Of a DNA stretch of 13,320 nt, positions 1-5,667 are shown piece after piece; position 1 is the stretch's first letter; each line of letters opens with the position of its first letter. The notes below the pieces were generated by a model. It saw nothing but the letters and a program-made list of their open reading frames with translations. It did not search any database and was not told the origin of the DNA. The DNA is from Ruminococcus sp. UBA4383. Its GTDB lineage: Bacteria > Bacillota > Clostridia > Oscillospirales > Ruminococcaceae. Made by a program: the position numbers and the translations under genes. The stretch spans positions 1 through 13,320 of the forward strand of contig DGRR01000100.1 of assembly GCA_002389995.1 (NCBI GenBank). The letters are read 5' to 3'.

Positions 1-27
1 AAGCGCAGATTTGACGATTCTAAATAA
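1..27 (+). CDS. 3' end of an upstream gene (partial, unidentified)
   Basis: The first frame reads eight codons (K R R F D D S K) and stops at TAA 25-27, nine bases before the pyrK start. Its stop overlaps the pyrK ribosome site (AAGGAG, 26-31), as expected for the previous gene of a tightly packed operon. In many Firmicutes the gene before pyrK is carB or pyrF, but eight residues cannot decide this. A second frame is also open, to a TGA at 38-40, so even the frame is uncertain. Confidence 0.4.
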   Translation, partial: KRRFDDSK

Positions 28-36
28 GGAGAAATT

Positions 37-807
37 ATGAAGTATAAACAGGGAAATTTTATTATAGCTAATAAATGTGCTATCGCAAAGGAAATATACA
101 GCTTTGAAATATTATGCCCCGAAATTGCAGAAATTGCCTGTGCAGGACAGTTTGTCCATATCAGGGCTGAGGGCTTTACTTTGAGGCGACCTATTTCAAT
201 TTGCGGTATAGATAAAAATAAAGGCACTCTGCGCATTGTATTTGAAGTGCGTGGAGAGGGTACAGAAAAAATATCTCAGCTTAACAAGGGCGATACAATT
301 GATATGCTCGCCCCGCTCGGTCATGGATTTACCATAAATGAGAATTTCAAAAAAGTTATTCTCATAGGCGGCGGAATAGGTACGCCTCCCATGCTTCCGC
401 TCGCTCAGATATACGGTGAAAAAGCCGTGGCTATATCGGGATTCAGAAATTCAGGCGCAGTTATATTGCAGGAGGATTTCAGAAAAACAGGTGCGGAAAC
501 TGTTCTCTGTACCGATGACGGCTCGGCAGGTATTCACGGCTTTGTAACTCAGCCCTTTGAGGAACTTGTAAAGAATGGCGGTATAGATGCAGTCTATGCC
601 TGCGGTCCTATGCCTATGCTTAAAAATATATCGGGAATATGTAAGGATAATAATATTTTCTGCGAAATATCGCTTGAAGAAAGAATGGCTTGCGGAATAG
701 GTGCCTGTCTCGGCTGTGCGTGCCGTACAATGAGAAATGATGAGGAATATTTCGCCCATGTCTGCAAGGACGGTCCTGTATTCAATGCTGAGGAGGTAAT
801 CTGGTAA
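37..807 (+). CDS. pyrK: Dihydroorotate dehydrogenase B, electron-transfer subunit PyrK
   Basis: PyrK is the FAD and [2Fe-2S] subunit of the class 1B, NAD+-linked dihydroorotate dehydrogenase of pyrimidine synthesis. It passes electrons from the FMN of PyrD to NAD+ in the cytoplasm. The 256 residues are normal for the family. Visible motifs are the flavin-binding RRPISI (residues 50-55), the nucleotide-binding GGGIGTPP (111-118), and a C-terminal iron-sulfur motif with Cys219, Cys224, Cys227 and Cys243 (C-x4-C-x2-C-x15-C). AAGGAG at 26-31 supports the ATG at 37. The stop overlaps the pyrD start (TAATG), so the two subunits are probably translationally coupled and made in equal amounts. Open minus-strand frames across it are shadows. 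Confidence 0.96.
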   Translation: MKYKQGNFIIANKCAIAKEIYSFEILCPEIAEIACAGQFVHIRAEGFTLRRPISICGIDKNKGTLRIVFEVRGEGTEKISQLNKGDTIDMLAPLGHGFTINENFKKVILIGGGIGTPPMLPLAQIYGEKAVAISGFRNSGAVILQEDFRKTGAETVLCTDDGSAGIHGFVTQPFEELVKNGGIDAVYACGPMPMLKNISGICKDNNIFCEISLEERMACGIGACLGCACRTMRNDEEYFAHVCKDGPVFNAEEVIW

Positions 808-1718
808 TGGCTGATTTGTCTGTAAATGTATGCGGTATAGATTTTAAAAATCCCATAATTCCCGCATCGGGAGTATTCGGCTACGGTCACGAATATGAGG
901 AGATTTTCCCGCTTGAAAAACTCGGCGGAATCGCCACAAAAGGTACTACCCTCCACAGAAGAACAGGAAATATATCCCCCAGAATCGCTGAAACTCCGTC
1001 AGGTATGTTAAATTCCGTCGGACTTCAGAACCCCGGCATAGACCATTTTGTCGAAAAGGAACTGCCTTATCTTCTGCAAAAAAATGTCGTTATCCTCGCA
1101 AATATCGCAGGCTCTACCGCTGAGGAATGTGCGGAAGTTGCACAGAAACTCGAAAATACTGATGTTCACATGATTGAACTTAATATATCATGTCCCAATG
1201 TAAAGCATGGCGGTGCGGCTTTCGGTACAAGATGCGATTTAGCCGCAGAAGTCACAAAACAGGTCAGAAAAGCTACTTCAAAACCTCTTGTTGTCAAATT
1301 ATCTCCCAATGTAACGGATATTACCGAAATTGCAAGGGCTGTTGAATCTGAGGGTGCTGATGCGGTATCCCTTATAAATACTCTCCTCGGTATGAGAATA
1401 AATATAAATACAGGCAGACCGATTCTTCATAACAATGTAGGCGGTCTGAGCGGAGGAGCAGTTTTCCCGATTGCCGTGAGAATGGTATGGCAGGTCGCAA
1501 ATGCCGTAAATATTCCTGTTATAGGTATGGGCGGTGTATCATCAGGAAAAGATGCAATTGAACTCATGATGGCAGGAGCGTCTGCTGTTCAGGTCGGAGC
1601 GGCTATATTCACTGACCCTTATGCACCTGTTAAGATTATTGATGAAATGAATGATTTCCTTGACAGTAAAAATATATCTTCCGTCCGTGAAATTATCGGT
1701 GCGGTAAAGCCGTGGTGA
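807..1718 (+). CDS. pyrD: Dihydroorotate dehydrogenase B (NAD+), catalytic subunit PyrD
   Basis: This is the FMN-containing catalytic subunit of class 1B dihydroorotate dehydrogenase, which oxidises dihydroorotate to orotate as a heterotetramer with PyrK. The 303 residues are full length. The catalytic base of class 1 enzymes is a Cys, seen here as Cys129 in NISCPN. Lys45, Lys164 (VKLSPN) and the phosphate-binding GMGGVSSG (240-247) fit the TIM-barrel FMN site. The Cys (class 2 enzymes use Ser) and the adjacent pyrK place it in class 1B. AGGAGG at 791-796 lies within the end of pyrK. ruvX follows after only 4 nt. Confidence 0.96.
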   Translation: MADLSVNVCGIDFKNPIIPASGVFGYGHEYEEIFPLEKLGGIATKGTTLHRRTGNISPRIAETPSGMLNSVGLQNPGIDHFVEKELPYLLQKNVVILANIAGSTAEECAEVAQKLENTDVHMIELNISCPNVKHGGAAFGTRCDLAAEVTKQVRKATSKPLVVKLSPNVTDITEIARAVESEGADAVSLINTLLGMRININTGRPILHNNVGGLSGGAVFPIAVRMVWQVANAVNIPVIGMGGVSSGKDAIELMMAGASAVQVGAAIFTDPYAPVKIIDEMNDFLDSKNISSVREIIGAVKPW

Positions 1719-1722
1719 TTGT

Positions 1723-2145
1723 ATGATAATAATGTCAGTGGATTTCGGAGATTCAAGGACAGGCATAGCAATATGCGGTAAAAGCGAAATGATTGCCTCG
1801 CCTGTCTGCGTTATCGAAGAAAAAGATTTCAATAAATGTATAGAAAAAACTGCCGCCCTTGCGAAAGAACACAGGGCGGAGGAAATCGTTGTCGGCTATC
1901 CCAAAAATATGAACGGCACTATCGGCGAAAGAGCCGAAAAATGCGAGCTTTTCGCAAAAGAACTCGAAAAACTCGCAAATTGTCCCGTCAAACTCTGGGA
2001 CGAACGCTGTACAACCGTATCAGCTCATAATTATCTCAATACCACCAATACAAGAGGAAAAAAGAGAAAAGCCGTTGTTGATGCTGTTGCAGCGGTTATT
2101 ATCCTTGAAAGTTATCTCGGATACAGAAAAAATAATATCAGCTGA
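1723..2145 (+). CDS. ruvX: RuvX/YqgF-family putative Holliday-junction resolvase
   Basis: This is an RNase H-fold nuclease of the YqgF family, linked in other bacteria to pre-16S rRNA 5'-end processing and proposed as a Holliday-junction resolvase. The 140 residues match the usual size (about 138). Acidic active-site residues are present: Asp7 in VDFGDSRTG, the VVGYPKNMNG strand, Asp93-Glu94 in LWDERCTT, and Asp120 in VVDAVAA. Two in-frame ATGs (1723 and 1732) are possible. No strong ribosome site is seen, and the 4-nt gap from pyrD suggests translational coupling. Its last eight bases overlap the 3' end of a convergent small gene (2138-2311). Confidence 0.9.
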   Translation: MIIMSVDFGDSRTGIAICGKSEMIASPVCVIEEKDFNKCIEKTAALAKEHRAEEIVVGYPKNMNGTIGERAEKCELFAKELEKLANCPVKLWDERCTTVSAHNYLNTTNTRGKKRKAVVDAVAAVIILESYLGYRKNNIS

Positions 2146-2311
2146 ATACAGATGTTATATCATTGATAAGACTTTCGGCGGCTTTAAGGGTTTTGCCTGC
2201 ATCACGCCTTATATTGTGTTTTTTCACAGGGCTTGCAGATGAAAAGAGATAGCAGGCGAATCCTACGGCAGCACCTGCGGCAGCACCTTTGGCAACGGAT
2301 TTGATATCCAT
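2138..2311 (-). CDS. Small glycine/alanine-rich putative membrane protein (57 aa)
   Basis: A 57-codon minus-strand frame starts MDIKSVAKGAAAG and ends DITSVFS. It has a good ribosome site, AAAAGGAG at 2326-2319, seven bases before the ATG. Residues 9-27 form a Gly/Ala-rich hydrophobic stretch (GAAAGAAVGFACYLFSSA), followed by a basic patch (VKKHNIRR, 29-36) and a short amphipathic helix-like tail. This is the layout of a single-span or membrane-associated small protein, loosely like YtxH-type proteins; I cannot name a family with certainty. The stop (2138-2140) lies inside ruvX on the opposite strand. The ribosome site, the non-random composition and the lack of another gene in the gap argue that it is real. 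Confidence 0.72.
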   Translation of the reverse strand: MDIKSVAKGAAAGAAVGFACYLFSSASPVKKHNIRRDAGKTLKAAESLINDITSVFS

Positions 2312-2332
2312 ATAATCACTCCTTTTACTGCC

Positions 2333-2362
2333 TTGTAATTTTGATTAATCAGCAGCTATATT
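2333..2362 (+). promoter_or_regulatory. Possible promoter for trmL/degV
   Basis: TTGTAA (2333-2338) and TATATT (2357-2362) are separated by 18 bases, about 40 bases upstream of the trmL start. Both boxes deviate from the sigma-A consensus, so this is tentative. A 10-bp palindrome, TGATTAATCA (2342-2351), lies in the spacer; its meaning is unknown. Confidence 0.35.
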
Positions 2363-2403
2363 ATTTTCTGAAAAATATTGAAATTTATTCGTGAGGTAAA
2401 AAA

Positions 2404-2898
2404 ATGTATAATCTTAACATAGTCCTTGTCGAACCGCAGATACCGCAGAATACAGGGAATATTTCACGCACCTGCGCTGTAACGGGTGCAAGGCTTCACC
2501 TTGTAAAGCCCCTCGGCTTTGAGGTGAGTGACAGGTATCTGAAACGTGCAGGGCTTGACTACTGGGATAAACTGGATATAACATATTATGATGATTTGCA
2601 GGATTTCTTTGAAAGAAATAAAGACGGGGATTTTTTCTATTTTACAACAAAAGGCTTTAAAGTTCACAGCGATGTTGAATATCCCAATAATGCATATATC
2701 ATATTCGGAAGGGAAGACAAAGGTCTGCCAATGGATTTACTGCGTGAAAATACTGAAAAATGCGTCAGAATCCCCATGAGAAAAAATCTCAGAAGCCTTA
2801 ATCTTTCAAATTCCGTTGCAATTGCAGTTTATGAAGTCTTACGCCAGTGGAATTATCCCGACCTTGCAACAGAGGGTATGCTTTATAATTCAGATTGA
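2404..2898 (+). CDS. trmL: tRNA (cytidine(34)-2'-O)-methyltransferase TrmL
   Basis: This is a SPOUT-class methyltransferase that 2'-O-methylates the wobble base of certain tRNA-Leu species using S-adenosylmethionine. The 164 residues equal a minimal TrmL (formerly CspR/YibK). N-terminal NIVLVEPQIPQNTGNISRTC and the knot-forming C-terminal motifs FGREDKGLP (101-109) and RIPMRKNLRSLNLSNSVAI (122-140) are diagnostic. GAGGT at 2393-2397 precedes the ATG. The stop at 2896-2898 is 14 nt before the degV start, so the two genes are probably cotranscribed. Confidence 0.94.
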   Translation: MYNLNIVLVEPQIPQNTGNISRTCAVTGARLHLVKPLGFEVSDRYLKRAGLDYWDKLDITYYDDLQDFFERNKDGDFFYFTTKGFKVHSDVEYPNNAYIIFGREDKGLPMDLLRENTEKCVRIPMRKNLRSLNLSNSVAIAVYEVLRQWNYPDLATEGMLYNSD

Positions 2899-2912
2899 AA
2901 AAGGAGATTTTT

Positions 2913-3779
2913 ATGTCAAAAATTATGATACTGACAGACAGCTGCTGCGACCTGTCAAAAGAAACTATTGAAGAACTCGGTATAACTGTTCTTCCCTTTG
3001 AACTTTCAGTGGGCGGTCAGACTTTCAGGGAGATATTCGACAAGTCTACTCAGGAAGTTTACGACCTTATGGCTACTACCGACGAAATCCCGAAACATTC
3101 TCAGATTTCTCCCCTTACATTCGAGGAAACTTACAAGAGTATCTATGATAAGGGCTATACAGATATAATCTGCGTATCTATTAACAGTCAGGGTTCAGGA
3201 ACTTTTAACAATGCAAATATTGCTAAAAATAATTTCTTTGAAAATAACCCCGATGCAAAATTAAGAATTTTTAATGTGGATTCAAAATGCTATACCATTT
3301 TCTATGGCTATCCCATTATGGAGGCTGTAAAGAAAATCCGCAGAGGTGCGGAAGCAGAAGAAATCGTTGCATATCTCGAAGACTGGTTTAATGTATGCGG
3401 TATCTATGCCGTTCCGTATAACCTCAAATATGCAAGAAAATCAGGCAGAATTTCCGCAGCCGCAGCATTTGCAGGCGAACTCCTCGGACTTAAACCCATA
3501 ATTCTCTTTGCTGACGGTACTACCGAAACTGTCGATAAAATCAGGGGAGAGAAAAATATCGTTTCAAAGCTTGTTGACTGCGTTGAGAAAAATATGACCC
3601 CACAAACACCGTATATCATGGTTCATGGCAGAGATAATGCCCTCGCAAAAGAGGTTGAAAAGGAAATTATAAAGCGTACAGGCAGAAAGGCTGAACTTTA
3701 TAATCCAATAGGAGCAGTAGTTGCCGCAAATATAGGACCTGACCTTGTAGGGGTTTTAGTGAGAAGAAAAAATAAATAA
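2913..3779 (+). CDS. DegV family protein (FakB-type fatty-acid binding)
   Basis: DegV/FakB proteins bind a fatty acid and, where FakA is present, present it for phosphorylation so that exogenous fatty acids enter phospholipid. I place the start at ATG 2913, not at the in-frame TTG at 2895, because AAGGAG (2901-2906) sits six bases before it; that gives 288 residues, normal length. Family features are ILTDSCCDL (6-14), HSQIS (62-66; the usual Thr before Ser is His here), GSGTFNNA (94-101), the basic KYARKSGRI (172-180), KPIILFADG (194-202), MVHGRD (236-241) and the C-terminal GPDLVGV (275-281). The lipid specificity cannot be read, and no fakA-like gene lies in the window. Confidence 0.9.
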   Translation: MSKIMILTDSCCDLSKETIEELGITVLPFELSVGGQTFREIFDKSTQEVYDLMATTDEIPKHSQISPLTFEETYKSIYDKGYTDIICVSINSQGSGTFNNANIAKNNFFENNPDAKLRIFNVDSKCYTIFYGYPIMEAVKKIRRGAEAEEIVAYLEDWFNVCGIYAVPYNLKYARKSGRISAAAAFAGELLGLKPIILFADGTTETVDKIRGEKNIVSKLVDCVEKNMTPQTPYIMVHGRDNALAKEVEKEIIKRTGRKAELYNPIGAVVAANIGPDLVGVLVRRKNK

Positions 3780-3788
3780 TACATAAAA

Positions 3789-3814
3789 TCCGTGCTTTTT
3801 AAGTACGGACTTTT
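3789..3814 (+). terminator. Rho-independent terminator after degV
   Basis: TCCGTGCTT (3789-3797) pairs with AAGTACGGA (3801-3809), giving a 9-bp stem with one G-T wobble and a TTT loop. A short T run (3811-3814) follows, ten bases after the degV stop. Confidence 0.75.
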
Positions 3815-3864
3815 GTATATTTATACAAAGTTTTAAAAAATGTCTGAATAATTTAAAAAAGCAC

Positions 3865-3893
3865 TTGAATGTATGGCACATACGTAGTATAAT
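3865..3893 (+). promoter_or_regulatory. Sigma-A-type promoter of the RHH-DUF1413 gene
   Basis: TTGAAT (3865-3870) and a perfect TATAAT (3888-3893) are separated by the optimal 17 bases. Transcription should start near 3900. The spacer contains a short inverted repeat, GTATG-GCA-CATAC (3871-3883), with the same core half-site as the palindrome just downstream. Confidence 0.82.
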
Positions 3894-3900
3894 CTAAATA

Positions 3901-3919
3901 TAACATACTATGTATGTTA
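3901..3919. promoter_or_regulatory. Perfect 19-bp palindrome, likely autoregulatory operator
   Basis: TAACATACTATGTATGTTA is two perfect 8-bp half-sites around a TAT centre. It begins about eight bases after the -10 box, covering the predicted transcription start and first transcribed bases, where a bound repressor would block the promoter. The core CATAC/GTATG recurs in the promoter spacer at 3871-3883, giving four half-sites in about 46 bases. Clustered half-sites are typical of ribbon-helix-helix repressors, and the next gene starts with such a domain, so autoregulation is the simplest inference. Confidence 0.72.
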
Positions 3920-3944
3920 CAAACATATTTCAGGAGGTGGCTTT

Positions 3945-4289
3945 ATGCCGGTAATTAAAATTTCATTCAGCGATGAGGATTTTCAGATTATTAAAAACCT
4001 TGCCGCAGCAGACAGAATTTCTGTTCAGGACTATATCAGAAAAATTGTACTCCCCAACATGAATACAATTTTTACCCCCGAAGAAGCCGAAAAAAGAGCT
4101 GTCGGAAAATTCAAGAAGGGTGACAAGCCTTTCACTCTTTCTGATATATACGGAAGTGACTGGTATTCCATGAAAAGAGGTATTTCAGGCGTTTTCGGCA
4201 GACGTTTTTATGACTATGTAACCGCAGGCTCAGAATATATTGAATTTGCAGGTATGGAAAATAATATCGCCCATTATAAAATAAAATAA
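3945..4289 (+). CDS. Ribbon-helix-helix protein with C-terminal DUF1413-like domain
   Basis: The 114-residue protein has two parts. Residues 1-37 (KISFSDEDFQIIKNLAAAD then ISVQDYIRKIVL) fit a ribbon-helix-helix DNA-binding fold: one strand and two helices, as in CopG/Arc proteins. Residues 63-114 (FTLSDIYGSDWYSM, GVFGRRFYDYV, a Tyr/Ile-rich end) resemble DUF1413, a small domain of unknown function. AGGAGG at 3932-3937 gives a strong ribosome site. The promoter with its palindrome upstream suggests that the protein represses its own gene. It stands alone, with no toxin-like partner next to it, so it is not an obvious toxin-antitoxin pair. The DUF1413 assignment is by pattern memory, not search. 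Confidence 0.78.
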   Translation: MPVIKISFSDEDFQIIKNLAAADRISVQDYIRKIVLPNMNTIFTPEEAEKRAVGKFKKGDKPFTLSDIYGSDWYSMKRGISGVFGRRFYDYVTAGSEYIEFAGMENNIAHYKIK

Positions 4290-4295
4290 TTCAGA

Positions 4296-4325
4296 AAAGG
4301 CTGTCGGATAACCGACAGCCTTTCT
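4296..4325. terminator. Bidirectional terminator between RHH gene and SASP gene
   Basis: AAAGGCTGTCGG (4296-4307) pairs perfectly with CCGACAGCCTTT (4312-4323), a 12-bp stem with an ATAA loop. A/T runs on both flanks suit termination of the two convergent genes. Confidence 0.85.
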
Positions 4326-4345
4326 CATCAGCAAGGAAAAGACTT

Positions 4346-4540
4346 TTACTGCTGTTTATAGGAATCAATCATTTTCTTGACCATGCTGCCGCCGATAGCA
4401 CCGGCTTCACGGGAAGTAAGGTCGCCGTTATAGCCCTGTTTGAGGTCGATACCGAGTTCGTGTGCAGATTCCATTTTAAATCTTTCAAGAGCCTCTCTGC
4501 CCTTGTCAGTCATTACGCCTTTATTATTACTGTTGCTCAT
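4346..4540 (-). CDS. Alpha/beta-type small acid-soluble spore protein
   Basis: In spore formers, alpha/beta-type SASPs coat spore DNA, protect it against UV and heat, and are degraded at germination by the GPR protease. The 64 residues are full length and carry the family signature: GREALERFKMESAHELGI (14-31) and GYNGDLTSREAGAIGG then MVKKMI (36-58). The GPR recognition site, usually close to E-I-A-S-E-F, reads E-S-A-H-E-L here (24-29), so cleavage may be altered. AAAAGGAG at 4557-4550 lies nine bases before the ATG. I could not find a clear sigma-G promoter (CATNNTA -10). A good TATAAT on the minus strand (4588-4583) lacks a matching -35. Confidence 0.92.
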   Translation of the reverse strand: MSNSNNKGVMTDKGREALERFKMESAHELGIDLKQGYNGDLTSREAGAIGGSMVKKMIDSYKQQ

Positions 4541-4653
4541 TGTAGTAATCTCCTTTTGGATAATTATTGATGCCGTGATAGTATTATATCACTGTATTTG
4601 TGAAATATAAATGTAAAATATTGGATTTTATATATTTACTTATTATAAATCTG

Positions 4654-4682
4654 TTGCAATTTTACTAAAAATATGTTATAAT
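4654..4682 (+). promoter_or_regulatory. Promoter of the receiver/GGDEF-like gene
   Basis: TTGCAA (4654-4659) and TATAAT (4677-4682) are 17 bases apart. Predicted transcription starts near 4690, so the in-frame ATG at 4694 would have almost no leader. This supports the later start at 4721. Confidence 0.78.
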
Positions 4683-4720
4683 ATGGAAAATATATGGATT
4701 TTGTGCGGGAGGTAGATATT

Positions 4721-5470
4721 ATGTACTTGACAGCAGTTGTCGATAATATAGAAAATACAGAAAACTGGAAAAAATTCAGTCCGAAATTTAAAATATATCA
4801 GACAATAATCGGAAATGAAGCTGATGTTTTCCTTTTATGTCAGGATTTTCTCGGAAACAGGCTTTCTGATGCAATAAATGCCATAAAAGACAATATGAGA
4901 AGCGTTGCTGTAATGACATCTGATACAAGCACTGAAAATCAGAAATATCTTTGTGATATGGGTGCGGACGATATCATTTTTATGCCTGTCTGCCGTGAAT
5001 TTCTTATGAAGAAAATAAGTATTCTCAATGCAGGCAGTAATGATGTTCTCGAAAAAAACAATATAAATATTTCCTGTTTTTCACAGCTTGAAGAAACTAA
5101 CGGCGGTGACGGTGCATATCTCGTTCACAGACAGAATTTCGGGGATATTTATAAATTCGTACTCAGAATTATGGAAAGACTTGAAAAACAATGTCAGGCA
5201 CTTATTTTCACTCTTGACAAAGATGAAAAATCAGAAAAGGAAACTGATGATGTTATGGATATTCTTTCAGATGCAGTAAAAATATGTCTCAGGCGTGGAG
5301 ATATTTTTTCGGTCTGCCAGTCAAATCAGATAGCTATTATTCTAATGGGTGCGGACGATGACGGGGGACATCTTGTTGCAAACCGTATTGTAAGCAATTT
5401 TTACAGTAAATGCTATGATGATGATTTTTCACTCACATATGACATAAGGGAAATAGAACCCGAAAAGTAG
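4721..5470 (+). CDS. Degenerate receiver-GGDEF-like protein, probably non-catalytic
   Basis: I choose ATG 4721 because GGGAGGT (4707-4713) precedes it at good spacing and the upstream ATG (4694) sits at the predicted transcript start; this gives 249 residues. Residues 1-105 look like a response-regulator receiver: ADVFLLC (34-40) matches the strand ending in the phosphoacceptor Asp, but Cys40 replaces Asp; AVMTSD (63-68) and GADDIIFMP (81-89) match the later strands, but Met88 replaces the conserved Lys. Residues 135-245 resemble a GGDEF domain: the R-x-D at Arg192-Asp194 and the strand IAIILM are present, but the GGDEF position reads Q-S-N-Q-I (200-204). It is unlikely to be phosphorylated or to make c-di-GMP, and may be a binding or scaffold protein. 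No signal peptide or membrane span is seen. The fold assignment is by eye. Confidence 0.62.
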   Translation: MYLTAVVDNIENTENWKKFSPKFKIYQTIIGNEADVFLLCQDFLGNRLSDAINAIKDNMRSVAVMTSDTSTENQKYLCDMGADDIIFMPVCREFLMKKISILNAGSNDVLEKNNINISCFSQLEETNGGDGAYLVHRQNFGDIYKFVLRIMERLEKQCQALIFTLDKDEKSEKETDDVMDILSDAVKICLRRGDIFSVCQSNQIAIILMGADDDGGHLVANRIVSNFYSKCYDDDFSLTYDIREIEPEK

Positions 5471-5572
5471 TATGCACAATAATATTCTCTGATATAACAT
5501 TATTTTATATATTACAATATGTAAAAGTCATAAAATATCATGAATTTGATTGAAAAATACATATAGTCTGTA

Positions 5573-5601
5573 TTGACTTTGTAAAATTATCGTGATATAA
5601 T
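5573..5601 (+). promoter_or_regulatory. Promoter of the dual esterase gene
   Basis: TTGACT (5573-5578) and TATAAT (5596-5601) are separated by 17 bases, about 67 bases before the ATG. The ribosome site GGAGG is at 5656-5660. The AT-rich gap back to 5471 contains no gene or clear terminator that I can see. Confidence 0.83.
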
Positions 5602-5667
5602 TAAATAAGATACAAAGGTCATAATTTTATAATGTTTAATTTTTAAAAAGGAATTGGAGGAATTTTT

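Noticed and set aside
451..956. Antisense open frames over pyrK and the start of pyrD (102 and 120 codons)
   Set aside because: They lie opposite well-conserved genes, have no recognisable motifs or ribosome sites, and their composition mirrors the sense codons.
4561..4640. Sigma-G promoter for the SASP gene
   Set aside because: No GNATR/CATNNTA pair at correct spacing was found; only an isolated TATAAT on the minus strand.
5521..5637. Imperfect direct repeat (AGTCATAA at 5526 and GGTCATAA at 5617) flanking the esterase promoter
   Set aside because: The match is short and in AT-rich sequence, so chance is a sufficient explanation.
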